A DNA stretch of 64,000 nt from Cyclaneusma minus (GCA_037179335.1 JAKZHN010000029.1:248001-312000); one strand, 5' to 3'; shown: positions 23,661 through 34,167, numbered from the stretch's first letter. The notes: generated by a model not told the origin, from the sequence alone. Numbers and translations: made by a program.

Positions 23661-24040
23661 TATATATTGAGGTCGGGGGGTCCGGAGGAGGCAGGGTCGC
23701 ATGCGCTATGGCAGAGAGGGAGGGCGACGGCGATAGCGAGGGCGAGGGCGAGGGTAAAGAGGTTCTGGCATAAGATGGTTAATATAATATAAACAAATAG
23801 CGCAATGCCGGAGAGGAGCTTTCTAGCATGCGCTGCAGCGCGCGCAAAGCTAGAGCTGGTAATTGGGAGCTGAAAAAGCTGCTGGAGCTTGCGCCGGAGG
23901 GCTAGAGCCTTTTGCTAGAGCTGGAGCGTAGTGGTGGTGGTGGTGGTCGCGATGTTTAATTTTGCAGCGGAGATATTTGGGCTGGCGCTTAAGTTTTATT
24001 GCATGTCGATAGGCTTTTAAATGCTAAAAAAAAGGATTTT

Positions 24041-24094
24041 TGCCTTAAATATAAGGCAGGGTATATGTGTGGATTTTTATCCGCTCGAAAGGCT
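24041..24094 (-). repeat. Diverged repeat, inverted copy
   Basis: The complement reads AAGCCTTTCGAGCGGATAAA, then AATCCACACATATACCCTG and CCTTATATTTAAGGC, matching 23331-23412. It contains a short perfect palindrome (GCCTTAAATATAAGGC). With copy A it could bound a decayed element of about 0.7 kb. Confidence 0.5.
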
Positions 24095-24128
24095 TGATTT
24101 CAAAAATCAGTTTTTCAATATCCTTTGG

Positions 24129-24199
24129 TCGACGTGCAATAAAACTTCAAAGCCAGGAACCAAGTTCATATAATCCCCCTTATTTTGTTGCACATCGAC
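24129..24199 (+). mobile_element. Short foldback (MITE-like) element
   Basis: The 71-bp copy has ends TCGACGTGCAATAAAAC and TTTTGTTGCACATCGAC. The core includes GCCAGGAACCAAG. It is immediately followed by a CCGTC-rich minisatellite (24206-24280), an association seen again at 24.7 and 32.75 kb. Confidence 0.7.
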
Positions 24200-24205
24200 T
24201 ACTAT

Positions 24206-24280
24206 CCCGTCCGTCCGTCCGTCGTTCAATCCGTCATTCAATCCGTCGTTCAATCCGTCGCTCAACCCGTCCCCTCTCCG
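24206..24280 (+). repeat. CCGTC(C/N) minisatellite
   Basis: It starts with CCGTCCGTCCGTC and continues as about 12-bp units close to AATCCGTCGTTC. A related array at 24556-24610 has units close to CTTAGTCCGTCCG. Confidence 0.75.
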
Positions 24281-24398
24281 TCAAGCTGCCATCTTCCTGT
24301 CGTCTCAAATCTTTTCTCACACATCGCCTATAGCCATAATTTAAAAATAAATCCATATAATTCTCTGCGCTTTTACACCAGCCCCCGACCTTCGAACC

Positions 24399-24465
24399 CA
24401 GGCGTGTTATACATCAATCTGCTCCAAATTTCCCGCTCTATTAGCTTATATAATTTAAAAATCCC
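24399..24465 (+). repeat. Diverged repeat, direct copy
   Basis: CAGGCGTGTTATACATCAAT .. AAATTTCC .. GCTCTATTAGCT corresponds to 23272-23337 at roughly three bases in four by eye. Confidence 0.5.
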
Positions 24466-24555
24466 TAGGCCTTTTTTCTGCATCCCTTAATCGACGTGCA
24501 ATAAAACTTTTGGAGTCAGCTATTGCACGAGTTTTGAGAGGAGGGAAGGTGGAAC

Positions 24556-24610
24556 CGCTTAATCCGTCCGCTTAGTCCGTCCGCTTAGTCCGTCCGTTCA
24601 ATCCGTCCGA
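24556..24610 (+). repeat. GTCCGTCCGCTTA minisatellite
   Basis: Four imperfect units of CTTARTCCGTCCG precede a GGATATCCGGACGGAGA spacer and the next foldback element. Confidence 0.7.
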
Positions 24611-24627
24611 GGATATCCGGACGGAGA

Positions 24628-24700
24628 TCGACGTGCAACAAAAACCAGGAAAAGTTATCTGATTGGCTGGCTAGAACCAGGTAGATTTGTTGCACATCTA
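24628..24700 (+). mobile_element. Short foldback (MITE-like) element, left of a pair
   Basis: The ends TCGACGTGCAACAAAAAC and GATTTGTTGCACATCT are inverted copies; the core is GATTGGCTGGCTAGAACCAG, the clearest version of the family core. It brackets the minisatellite at 24705-24848 together with the next copy. Confidence 0.78.
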
Positions 24701-24704
24701 TTAT

Positions 24705-24848
24705 TCGCCCGCCCGCCCGCGTCTGCTCGTCCGTCCGTCCGTCTGCTCGTCCGCCCGTCTGCTCGTCCGCCCGTCTCCTCGTCCGTCTCCCCGTCCGTCT
24801 CCTCGTCCGTCTCCTCGTCCGTCTCCTCGTCCGTCTCCTCGTCCGGCC
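24705..24848 (+). repeat. GTCCGTCTCCTC minisatellite
   Basis: About eleven imperfect 12-bp units of GTCCGTCTCCTC, shading into GTCCGTCTGCTC on the left. Units are contiguous with no unique spacers. All reading frames stay open, so the long Arg-rich frames here are a by-product. Confidence 0.85.
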
Positions 24849-24853
24849 GAGGA

Positions 24854-24930
24854 TCGACGTGCAACAAAACCCGAAGGACGGCATATAATTGGCTAGCTGT
24901 AAGATCAGGTCTGTTTTGTTGCACATCGAC
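24854..24930 (+). mobile_element. Short foldback (MITE-like) element, right of a pair
   Basis: Ends TCGACGTGCAACAAAAC and GTTTTGTTGCACATCGAC are perfect inverted copies apart from one base; the core is TAATTGGCTAGCTGTAAGAT. The right flank TGTCCGTTCGGACGAG, then AAGAAGCCCG, recurs after the copy at 32793-32867. Confidence 0.82.
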
Positions 24931-25174
24931 TGTCCGTTCGGACGAGATCCAAGAAGCCCGAAAGCCGTCCGGATACCAGAATGTTCGCCCCCTAACCACT
25001 CGGACGAAATGTGATTATTGGAACAGTCCATTGGACTCAAATAAAGCTAAGAACAAAAGTATTTGCAATTCTCCTTAGCGACTATATACAAGAAACTCGA
25101 CAAATTCTCCCATTCCCCATAATCCCTATGCACAGCGTATATATACTTATTCCACATCGCAACCTCCCCATCCC

Positions 25175-27185
25175 CTAACGTCCATACCCATCCCTCGCAA
25201 TACTAATCATATACTCAATCCCCTCACTCCTATAATCATCACTCCCCACCCAACTCCCATTCCCCGGCCCCGTCACACTCCACACAATCTCCTTCTGCCC
25301 CTGACCATACTCCGGCCAGTGTACCGCCCCCGGCACCCCCGAATTCGGATCACCCGAATGAATAAAACTCGCCCAAGCCTGACTCATCTGCTTCGCCAGC
25401 CTCTTTTCCACCTCTGTGGCAATCGGGTCGGTTGCATAGCCCAGGCCGGCCTCGTTGTCCATCATGTATGCAACTTCTTGGAAATGTGTTGCGCCGACGA
25501 AGGAGGGGATGCCGTTGACGGTTACGTCGAAGCGGTAGCTGTAGGTTGGGATTCCGGCAGCGGCCCAGGCTAGGTTGGCAAAGCGGCGCGTGGAGAAAAT
25601 GACCTGATCGCCAAAATACGCAAACACCCGCCTCACCTGAGAACCGTAGCCTAGGGCAGAGTAGTTGCCGGGAAAGGTGGTGAGGCTCGGAATTCCAACC
25701 GCCGGGTCATTCGGGTAGTAGTCTAAGAATGGTGCAGCCATTTCGTACGTGATGTTGGAGAAATTCTGGATCGCGGCGACGAATTCCTCGTCTGTGTCGA
25801 CGTAGTAGTATTGAGAGCCGAAGGCAACACCTTCGTCACTGTTGGCGCCGATGAGAAGAGAGACGGGTGGGATGCGTCCGGAATTCAGCAAGTCGGAGGG
25901 GTAAGTTTCCACGAAATCGCCATCGAGAACAGGTGAGAACGCACCACCGCCACCAGTCGTATACGTCGCATTTAGCACATTGTTGTAAGTATCAAAAGGC
26001 AATTCCCTCAAACACTCGAGCGTATCATCCGCATCACTACATCCCGTCGCTTCCACAAGTGCATCGTATTGGATTTGCTGCGCAGTAGAATTCAGAAGGC
26101 CGGGCGAGTTGACATAGATTGTCATGGGACCACCGGACTCGGCAATGGCGCCGCGGAAGAGCTTGTCGTCGCGGCCGCCGTAGGCGAGGAGTTGGGCACC
26201 GACGGATTGGCCGCCGGCGGATTCGCCCCAGATGGTTACGGCGGACGGGTCGCCGCCGAAGGAGGCGATGTTTTCTTGGAGCCAGTGGAGGGCGAGGCGT
26301 TGGTCGCGGAAGCCGAGGTTGGTGGCGCCACCGGCGAGGGCTTCGGAGCCGCCTAGGAAACCCCAGCTGGGAGGAAGGTTAGCTGTGTTTTATTTTGAAA
26401 GAAGAGAGTGAGACGAGGACGTTGGGGTTGGGGTATTAGCTAGATATGACAGCCAGAAGCGCCTAGTTTGGAACTCTCATATCTGATAGAAAAGGGGATG
26501 GAGAGCCTCTCCGCCAGAAACTCATCCCTTCTGAGGAAGACAAAATGAAAAGACAGACAGAAAAGATCCTCCCATTCAGTAAAGAGTAAAGCAGAGGAGT
26601 AACTCACCCAGACAACCGATACTGAATACTAACCGCCATAATCGGTTTCCCAATCTTCACCCCGTTATCCACAATAAAACTCAAATTATATCTCAGATCC
26701 GGCGTTCCCCCCTCATAAAGCCCACCACCATGGATCCAAACGCCAACCGGCAGCTTCTCATTCTCTGCAATCCCAGCCGGTCGAATGACATTGAGATACA
26801 GACAGTCCTCAGACGTCTCATATCCAGTATCATCGCTGCCATAGCCTACGCACTCAGGGGGATAGGAAGTCGCTGCTACTGTATCGAATGTGGTGTTGAG
26901 TGGGACGGGGTTGCGGAGGCGCAGGTTGCCTACTGGTGGCTATGTATAACTTTGTCAGAAATTTTGGGTTTGGAAATCATGAATGGGTAGAAGGTAAGTT
27001 ACCTGAGCAAATGGAATTCCGAGAAAGAAGTCTTGGTTGTGGGCAGCGTTGTGGATACCAGTATAAGTACCATTCTTCACAACAGCAGTTGGTACACTGG
27101 CATTAGCGCGGTTGTGAAGTATCGGAGTGGCGAAAACTAGGGATGTTGCTGCTAGGAGGAACGAGAGGAATAGAGTGAAAGACAT
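25175..27185 (-). CDS. Secreted type-B carboxylesterase/lipase
   Basis: An alpha/beta hydrolase of the carboxylesterase type B family, expected to hydrolyse extracellular esters or lipids; the substrate is unknown. Exons 27185-27003, 26939-26608 and 26366-25175 (introns 63 and 241 nt) give 568 residues. A signal peptide (MSFTLFLSFLLAATSLVFAT) is followed by GIHNAAHNQDFFLGIPFAQ, the SEDCLYLNVIRP signature, oxyanion-hole WIHGGGLYEGG, and the nucleophile elbow GESAGG (Ser). The acidic member is in LLIGANSDEG (Glu) and the base in GATHFQE (His), so the triad is complete. Length fits the family. The start is the ATG at the signal peptide; upstream codons in frame look untranslated. Many N-glycosylation sequons support secretion. 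Stands alone with no obvious partner genes. Confidence 0.93.
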
Positions 27186-29033
27186 GTTGTCTAGAATTGG
27201 CTGATCGTCGATCCACCGTTCACGCTGGCAAAAGAACGATCTGAATAGTTGGGGAAAGGCATTCTTATATATTCCCTCGCCTTCTGGGCGGTGATACTGA
27301 TGGCGGAGCATGGCTCTGGAGAGCAGTCACTCATTCGGGGTAAAAGCCGACGAGGAGAAACAGAAGTGAATACCCGTGACGTGCTGCTAGCCTGCTAAGC
27401 TGCTTCCTAATTACCTTTCCCTGCTCTTAGCTCCTGGATAGCTTCAATCCCAAGTAATCAAATTGTACGCAAAAGGCAGGTCTGGCGGGCTCTTTACCTT
27501 GAATATATCGGGACTTCCCGCTGAGATCCCAATTGTCCTATAGCACTGGTCTTGCCCTTGGCAACACCGTGCTTCTTGTAGCTGAATGCTGACGATGGTT
27601 CCAGTGACTTGGAAATGACAGCCTCGGACCCTTATCGGCAAATTTCCTGCAGGCGTGAAGTTTGCTGGAATCTGGGGATGAGCACGGTTCGCGCGCACGC
27701 GAGCTGCATGTGGGGTCTCCACACTCCACAGCCTGGCGCCTTATCGTCTGCGGGGAAGCTGGGGTACAGCCCCCACATAGTAGTCCAGTCCGCTGGGAAA
27801 CTGACGTTATTGATTCTTCGCTGTTGAAGAAGTTGAAGAGGGCGAAAGAGCAGCGACATATCCAGATGACTTGATCTTGAATATTTTCAAGCTTCAGAGG
27901 AATAAGTTGTTTTCAGCCCAGGTCAGTAAGGTCTTTGTCGTAAAGAAAAGCGATGTCCGAGTCCTTTCGATCAAGTAAGGTACGCCATTCCAGCTCGCAG
28001 TCATGTTTTACAATACGCGACTTGGCATTTTCCAATTCAAGACTGTATTACCGTCCCCGTTAAGAAACCCGAGAGCACCAAACCATCGTATATCGCGCTC
28101 AGCTTGTGATATATCTTTGGATGATAATAATGGGGGTCCATGTAAGCTTAAGAAGCCTGACGGGACAACCTAAAAGGCTGTCCCACTGCTTGTCAGAGCT
28201 GCATGTGGCTTGCGGGAACTGCTGCAGTTCTGTTCTTTGCCCCGATACTCGATGATTGGTGGATTTTCGCGAAGCATAGCGCAGCTGTTCGTCACTTCGA
28301 GTATTCGTTATGTCCGAGGCTGGGAGATCTCAGCTATCGAGGGCTCCACAAATCGTATCAATTTTCAGATTCTACTTGACATAAAAGCTGGTAGAGGAAA
28401 AAGCCTTTCGAACTTACCGATCGATTGGTAAAGCATGATATCCGAGAAGCAAAATAGATGTAACGTCGAAGGTACTTCCAGCGAGTGGCCGCCGAGATCC
28501 AATTGCACGTGGAATAGAATTCAATCTCATCTATGACGATCGTTAGCTCTGAAATGCGTGAATTTCGGGAAGGACTCGACCGAGGATACTGTTGTGTTGT
28601 CTGTGTTTGTGAACCAAAGGCTTGGCTGACCCTGAGCCCTGCAGCCCCCCCTGCCATGTCGTCTTGGCCCGCCCGATCCAGTATTTCCGGGACGAGAGAA
28701 CAACTGGATAGAGTATGACGAGTGAGGTGAGTTTGCCGAGGGCCGAGGGCTGATAATGGTCCGCGGATGTTGCCTGGCAAAGGGATGTCATAGATTGTTA
28801 TCAGCTAAAGAAAACGACGGTGAGACATGCTTGGGCAGCAATGGCAAGCGAGAGCAACAAAGCATCAATCATACAACTATACCGCTGGCAAGACATACTG
28901 CAATCGCAGATACGAGAAAAGAATATCAAGAACGCACATAAGATACCAGGATGAAAGCCACTTCAATCAAAAGCAGAAGCCCACTTCATCTTCAGTCCCA
29001 ATCACGACATTGCCAACGCTCAGAGGTCACTGA
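27186..29033. other. Intergenic region, about 1.8 kb, no gene supported
   Basis: Promoter side of the carboxylesterase and terminator side of the LanC-like gene. Open frames up to 140 codons occur (28358-28780, minus) but lack family resemblance or a consistent composition. Confidence 0.5.
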
Positions 29034-30263
29034 TCACTCAGCACTGAACCCAGGGAGTCCATTTTCTGCCCCAACTCCAGCAACAAGACACGCCCAACCC
29101 CAAGCCCTCCCAGCTTCTCCCCACCACAATCCCCAAGGATCATCACCTGCGTCCATCTCCCCCTTTTGTACCAAATCTCCCCAAACATCCTCCGTAGCCC
29201 ACCACATGAAATGTTCTCTTTCCCGCTTCGTCTCCAATACCAAAGCGTTCCCCGTCACCCCATGACAAAGACAAGGCTGCTTTCTCAGTATGCCTCTTTC
29301 CCAGACCCATTTTCTTGCTTTTGCAATGGCTTCGTCTATATTGCTCTTCAGGTCTTCGTATCCTGTTTCGGGAAGTACCCGCCAAATGGCGAGCAGGGAA
29401 TAAATGAGCCCTGGAGAACCGTGGCAGAACTCCAGTAAGTCGTGGACTTTGCCGCCGCCTTCCTTTGTGGGAAATCCTCTAGTGGGGAGTTGCAGCGATA
29501 GGAGATGAATGAGTTTGGCCTGGACGTCGGGGTTGGCGATCAGGCTGGGATCGGAGAGCAAGAGTTGGGCTAGTATGCCGATGTCGCCATGCACAGCCCC
29601 TAGGTACCGTTTCTCGTGCCAGATCCAGGGGTTGCTGTTTGCGAGGATGGAGGTAGTGAGGGATCGCTTGAGGTCTTCATGGGTTCTGGAATCCTCAGGG
29701 GTGAAGAAAGAGTTTCCGCTGAACTGTAAGATTCGGAGGAGAACTAGAGTGCCGGCTCGACCGAATATCCACTCGTTTTCCTTGAAATCGAAGGAAGGAA
29801 GGGCGGATTCCAGAGCATCATGGACGGCACGGATGTCCGAGACTATCACGGTTTCTGGGGAGCCGACAGCGGCGTTGATGCTGGCTCGGACGCTTCTGTA
29901 GGCAAGGTATTCATTGCCGATGCCGAGAGAGAGTTCTCGTGTCCGTGGCCAATGCAAAGGAATATCTTCTTGGCCGCATTCTAGATATGGTTTTGCCCAA
30001 GACAGCAGACTCTGGCCGTTGATATGCAGGTATGGTAATAGTAGATGGATGCAGTAGAGTGTGTAAGCGATGGAGGTAGGGCCGCCAAAGAGGCCCTTGT
30101 AGTGGGGGTTTCCACGGTCCTGTTGGGACCAGGGCGAGACTGGAGGTGCTCTGGTGATGATCTTGGTGAGAGATGCAAGTAGATGTGAGTGAGCATCGGG
30201 TATGGAGTGCAGAGCGGCAGGATTGTCGAGAGCGGGGTTGGAAATGAAGCGGGAAGAGTCCAT
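29034..30263 (-). CDS. LanC-like protein
   Basis: Resembles eukaryotic LanC-like proteins, relatives of bacterial lanthionine synthetase C. The animal members add glutathione to dehydrated residues in proteins; the fungal role is not established. Single exon, 409 residues from ATG 30263, which fits the family length of about 400. Repeated GxxG helix-barrel motifs are visible: GLFGGPTSIAYTLYCIHLLL near the start, WIFGRAGTLVLLRIL, YLGAVHGDIGILAQLLL, EFCHGSPGLIYSLLAIWR and CLCHGVTGNALVL. The Cys of FCHGSPG and the Cys-His of CLCHG match the expected zinc ligands. The frame remains open about 60 codons upstream, but only with a TTG at its head and no ATG. The gene is divergent from gtr1. Confidence 0.85.
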   Translation of the reverse strand: MDSSRFISNPALDNPAALHSIPDAHSHLLASLTKIITRAPPVSPWSQQDRGNPHYKGLFGGPTSIAYTLYCIHLLLPYLHINGQSLLSWAKPYLECGQEDIPLHWPRTRELSLGIGNEYLAYRSVRASINAAVGSPETVIVSDIRAVHDALESALPSFDFKENEWIFGRAGTLVLLRILQFSGNSFFTPEDSRTHEDLKRSLTTSILANSNPWIWHEKRYLGAVHGDIGILAQLLLSDPSLIANPDVQAKLIHLLSLQLPTRGFPTKEGGGKVHDLLEFCHGSPGLIYSLLAIWRVLPETGYEDLKSNIDEAIAKARKWVWERGILRKQPCLCHGVTGNALVLETKREREHFMWWATEDVWGDLVQKGEMDAGDDPWGLWWGEAGRAWGWACLVAGVGAENGLPGFSAE

Positions 30264-31104
30264 TGTATGATTCCCGTGATCGCAGGCCGATAGAAGAGTA
30301 TGTAGCGGGAAGCCTGAAAGCACTTTGCTTGCCACAGACGTCTGGATTGGGTTGTCTCTGTCCCTAGGAGAGTCCGGTTGCACCTCTGGGCTGAGGCTCG
30401 AATAGAAAAGCTGAAAAGGAGGAAGTTGGGTGTTTTCCAAGATTAGAGATGAAGATCAAGGCCGATTGGTGACTTCGAGAAGTATGACGTTGGCCAGCTC
30501 GCGGCTGGGGTCGCAATTACATCGTATGATGATGCAGATTCGCGAAAGGGCGCAAAGCAATCAATTTGATGGCATGTCTTAAGCAATAGATCAAATACCA
30601 CATGATTGCTTTCTACGAGCACCGTATGAGCCTGCCCAATACAAAAGACAAAACTCCACTTACAAATCAAGGACTAGCAAAACTGTATTCTAAAAAGTAA
30701 AGGGGAATAGCATCGTTTGGAAAGTTGAAACTTGACGCAAGGGCTGAAAGCTGTTTGGAGCCTTGGAGGTTGAGAGTTGTGTAGGCTGACGATTGCCGGG
30801 GTGCACGGACTACGCGAAAGCAGACTAGTGTTAATCAGAACCCCACCATCCGGCTCGGCCATCTAGATTCACCGAGTCGGGCCGAATTATTCCGCGAAGC
30901 GAGTCAATCAAGAACGTCAGCCAAGATGGCCTGCCAAGAGCGCCCTAAGACGCCGGAGCAGTTCCACATGGAGCCGGCAACTTTCACGCACCTCAGCTCA
31001 AACCTCCTCGCGTCTCAGTCCTCCGCTGACCAAATCGCAGCCCCAAGGCGAAAGGCAAAGGCCCTGCTGCGACCTCGTCCCCGAATACTGTCACCGAAAA
31101 CACC
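30264..31104. other. Divergent promoter interval, LanC-like and gtr1
   Basis: About 840 bp between two head-to-head genes. The stretch just before gtr1 (30926-31104) is open in another frame but looks like 5' UTR. Confidence 0.5.
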
Positions 31105-32220
31105 ATGGAGGGAGACCAGCCATCGCAAGATGCCCAGCAAGGCGCCAATGCTGAGGTGCGCCGCGTCAAGAAGAAGAAGGTGTTGTTGATGGGCAAGTCG
31201 GGCTCGGGCAAGAGCTCCATGCGCTCCATCATCTTTTCCAACTATGTCGCGCGCGACACCCGCCGCCTCGGCGCTACCATCGACGTCGACTTGTCGCATG
31301 TCAAGTTTCTGGGAAACTTGACGCTGAATCTATGGGACTGTGGCGGGTAAGTAGAGCTCAGCAGAGTTTCCAAACGGTACCTGTTGTCTAACACCCTATC
31401 CAGCCAGGATGCGTTTATGGAAAACTACCTCAACCAACAGCGCCAGCACGTCTTTTCCAACGTCGGCGTCCTTATCTATGTGTTCGACATCGAATCGCGT
31501 GACTTTGAGCGCGATCTCTTGACCTACCGTAGTGTCATTGGCGGCCTCGAGAACTACTCGGCGGACGCCAGCGTCTACTGCTTGGTACACAAGATGGATT
31601 TGGTACGCCCGGCGCAGCGTGAGGAGTCCTATAATCAGCGTGTCGACCTCATCAGGGGAAAGTCTGGATCGTTCAACATCACGGCCTTTGCGACTTCCAT
31701 CTGGGACCAATCGCTCTACAAGGCCTGGTCTGAGATCATCCACGACTTGATTCCCAACCTGCCCACTATCGAGCAGCACCTATCGACACTTGGCCACACG
31801 ATCGGAGCCGAGGAATTGGTTTTGTTCGAGCGTTCCTCCTTCCTCGCCGTGAGCATTTGGTCTTCAGAGATCGGCCAGCAGAATCCCGTCACTGACCGCT
31901 TCGAACGTCTCTCGAACATCATCAAGAACTTCAAGCAGTCGTCTAGCAAGTTCACCGGTACTCCCAGAAGTGCGGAACAGTTCATTCACCTCGATATTCG
32001 CATCCCTTCCGCAAGCATCATCGTCTGCAAGTTTACTACAAACACTTTTCTTCTCGCCTGCCTGCCTCCAGGAGAAGAGCGATTCAATGCTGGACTGGAG
32101 AATTGCAAAATTGCAGCCAAGGAATTCGAGCATCTGGATTCACCAGCTCGGGCACCCGTGGATCGTGGAGCCAGCGTGAGCGCAAGTGAAAGCACTGCGG
32201 GTCCAAGCCACGGTGCCTAA
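31105..32220 (+). CDS. gtr1: Gtr1/RagA-type small GTPase
   Basis: Rag-family GTPase that pairs with Gtr2 on the vacuole membrane and relays amino-acid sufficiency to TORC1 as part of the EGO complex. Exons 31105-31346 and 31404-32220, split by a 57-nt intron within the G3 motif (DCGG/QDAF), give 352 residues. The P-loop [12 protein letters not shown], switch [21 protein letters not shown]3 WDCGGQD and G4-like HKMD are all present, followed by the Rag C-terminal roadblock-like domain ([20 protein letters not shown] and beyond). A Ser-rich tail of about 30 residues ends the protein. There is no prenylation motif, as expected for Rags. Start chosen at the ATG that begins the first G-domain frame; 20 residues precede the Lys-rich strand. 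Confidence 0.96.
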
Positions 32221-32667
32221 GCCTGCTTCCACTGAACCTGCTACGACTCATGATGTTCACGGCATGATTTGAGCGCTTTGCACGGAAGGGGCATTTGCTT
32301 TGCTTTTGAGTTTCCCAACAAGATGCGTGCGCATGATACCCCATGGGGCGTTTAGGAATCTCGGTTTCTTCGTTGTTATGGGTTTTGAGATTTGCGGGAT
32401 TTGCTTACTGGCTGAGATCAGCTATTTGTACACTATTTTTGCTTTTGACCAGCGAAGGGCGCTGAGTCTAAATATGGGACCTGAAAGGGGCTATATATAC
32501 ATCATGAACCCACGGATGCATTCATTATGCTATATATTATGTGTCCGTGTGACTTTATCGCCTCCTGAAATCGAAGCGGAGGAGGGCACCTGGACAGTGT
32601 AACTGGAGAGAAATTCAGGGGGCGGCCTAGTATACACGTCCCCGTGCAACCTCGCCCGGGCGGACAG

Positions 32668-32742
32668 TCGATGTGCAACAAAACTAATACTGGTTCCATC
32701 CAGCCAATTACAGTATATCCCCAAGTTTTGTTGCACATCCAC
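32668..32742 (-). mobile_element. Short foldback (MITE-like) element, left of a pair
   Basis: Ends TCGATGTGCAACAAAAC and GTTTTGTTGCACATCCAC; the core is reversed (AGCCAATTACAG on this strand). Flanked on the left by CTCGCCCGGGCGGACAG, whose complement follows the other copies, supporting the reversed orientation. Confidence 0.8.
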
Positions 32743-32780
32743 TGACCGTCCGTCTGCTCACCCGTCTGCTCTCCTGTCCG
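32743..32780 (+). repeat. Short GTCCGTCTGCTC minisatellite
   Basis: Two to three degenerate units of the same 12-bp repeat found at 24705-24848, again placed between two foldback elements. Confidence 0.65.
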
Positions 32781-32792
32781 CCCGGGCGAGCA

Positions 32793-32867
32793 TCGATATG
32801 CCACAAAACTCAAGTGATCCTATCATTGGCTAGCTATAGGACCAGGTTCGTTTTGTTACACGTCGAC
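32793..32867 (+). mobile_element. Short foldback (MITE-like) element, right of a pair
   Basis: Ends TCGATATGCCACAAAAC and GTTTTGTTACACGTCGAC; core TCATTGGCTAGCTATAGGAC. Its right flank TGTTCGTCCGGGCGAG, then AAGAAGCCCGGAGA, matches that of the copy at 24854-24930, so homology runs about 50 bp past the inverted end. Confidence 0.8.
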
Positions 32868-33568
32868 TGTTCGTCCGGGCGAGGTTTAAGAAGCCCGGAG
32901 ACATCTTGGTATCCGCGTGGGAGAGCTCGGCCTTGTAGGAGGGGGGTTCGGGGGCCCACCTATGCGAAGTTCTTCATGAAGGGGTATGGAGACCTTTCCT
33001 TCCATTTCCATAGAGGACCAAATTTCGTTTGTACATTCCTAGATATAGCAGTTTGTTGGCTTGTTCGGGTCTATTGCCTTACCTAAGGTAGCTGTCTAAT
33101 GAACGATCATATGTGGCCGGCTAGGGCCTGGACCAAATACTTTGAGAAATCATGGTTCGAACTGGAGCCCTGTGAGCCCTGTGAGCCCTGTTGCACTTGT
33201 TGCAAATCATATCCATTGCTGAATGATGATTACATATCTCTCCGTTCTGTGGATGAACATGCCACCCTCCCAGGAGTTATTCACCACCTTGCCGTGCCAC
33301 CACCATCCTTAAAAAGCAAAAGAACCGTCTCCCCACCAGTTAGGTGGTCTGATGAGGGCGGAGAACCACTTGCCTAAGGTGATTACTTTTCATGCATTTC
33401 TCTGTATTTCGGAATTGGTTGCAGACCCAATTTGACAACTTAGATTACTGTGTAGGTGGGTGACCAATTTCAGATTGGCACGCTTACCAGTTAAGCCAGT
33501 GTGGTGCTTTGGCCGAAGCGATGGGATGGCTGCTGTTTGGGTCTATAAGGTATGCTTGGAGCTGCGCA

Positions 33569-34084
33569 GGGGGGGGGGGGGGGGGGGGGGGGTTGCGAGC
33601 CCGGCCAGGCGCCTATGGGTAAGGGGTTGTTTTTTTAATATTATATGAGAGCAAAGGGAACCCCGGTATTAAAAACCTAAATAANNNNNNNNNNNNNNNN
33701 NNNNNNNNNNNNNNNNNNNNNNNNNNNNNNNNNNNNNNNNNNNNNNNNNNNNNNNNNNNNNNNNNNNNNNNNNNNNNNNNNNNNNNNNNNNNNNNNNNNN
33801 NNNNNNNNNNNNNNNNNNNNNNNNNNNNNNNNNNNNNNNNNNNNNNNNNNNNNNNNNNNNNNNNNNNNNNNNNNNNNNNNNNNNNNNNNNNNNNNNNNNN
33901 NNNNNNNNNNNNNNNNNNNNNNNNNNNNNNNNNNNNNNNNNNNNNNNNNNNNNNNNNNNNNNNNNNNNNNNNNNNNNNNNNNNNNNNNNNNNNNNNNNNN
34001 NNNNNNNNNNNNNNNNNNNNNNNNNNNNNNNNNNNNNNNNNNNNNNNNNNNNNNNNNNNNNNNNNNNNNNNNNNCCCCCCCCCG

Positions 34085-34166
<82 letters not shown>
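33569..34166. other. Assembly gap with G-run, 390 N and C-run
   Basis: A run of 24 G (33569-33592) is followed by 92 bp of sequence, 390 N (33685-34074), and 92 bp of C with one G at 34084. The 85 bp after the G-run and the 85 bp after the C-run are recognisably the same sequence. Anything read through the N, including a long frame on the minus strand, is an artefact. Confidence 0.95.

Positions 34167-34167
<1 letters not shown>

Larger units (their letters stand above)
22586..25174. other. AT-rich repeat-rich interval
   Basis: About 2.6 kb with no gene. The left part (22586-23250) is plain; 23250-24100 is strongly AT-rich and looks like decayed repeat DNA; 24100-24950 holds foldback elements and CCGTC-type minisatellites. 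Confidence 0.65.

Noticed and set aside
24705..24848. CRISPR-like array of regular repeats
   Set aside because: Units are contiguous 12-mers with no unique spacers, and the host is a fungus.
24585..25040. Arg/Thr- or Asp/Glu-rich frames at the 12-bp minisatellite
   Set aside because: They are by-products of the tandem repeat and include foldback elements.
28358..28780. 140-codon minus-strand frame
   Set aside because: No recognisable family, no consistent codon pattern and no regulatory context.
30264..30440. Upstream extension of the LanC-like frame to 30440
   Set aside because: It begins with TTG and contains no ATG before 30263, and the family length fits the shorter start.
33340..33480. 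Hammerhead-like CTGATGAG and 5S-rRNA-like GGTGGGTGACC
   Set aside because: No GAAA core or matching helices for the ribozyme, and no extended 5S similarity.
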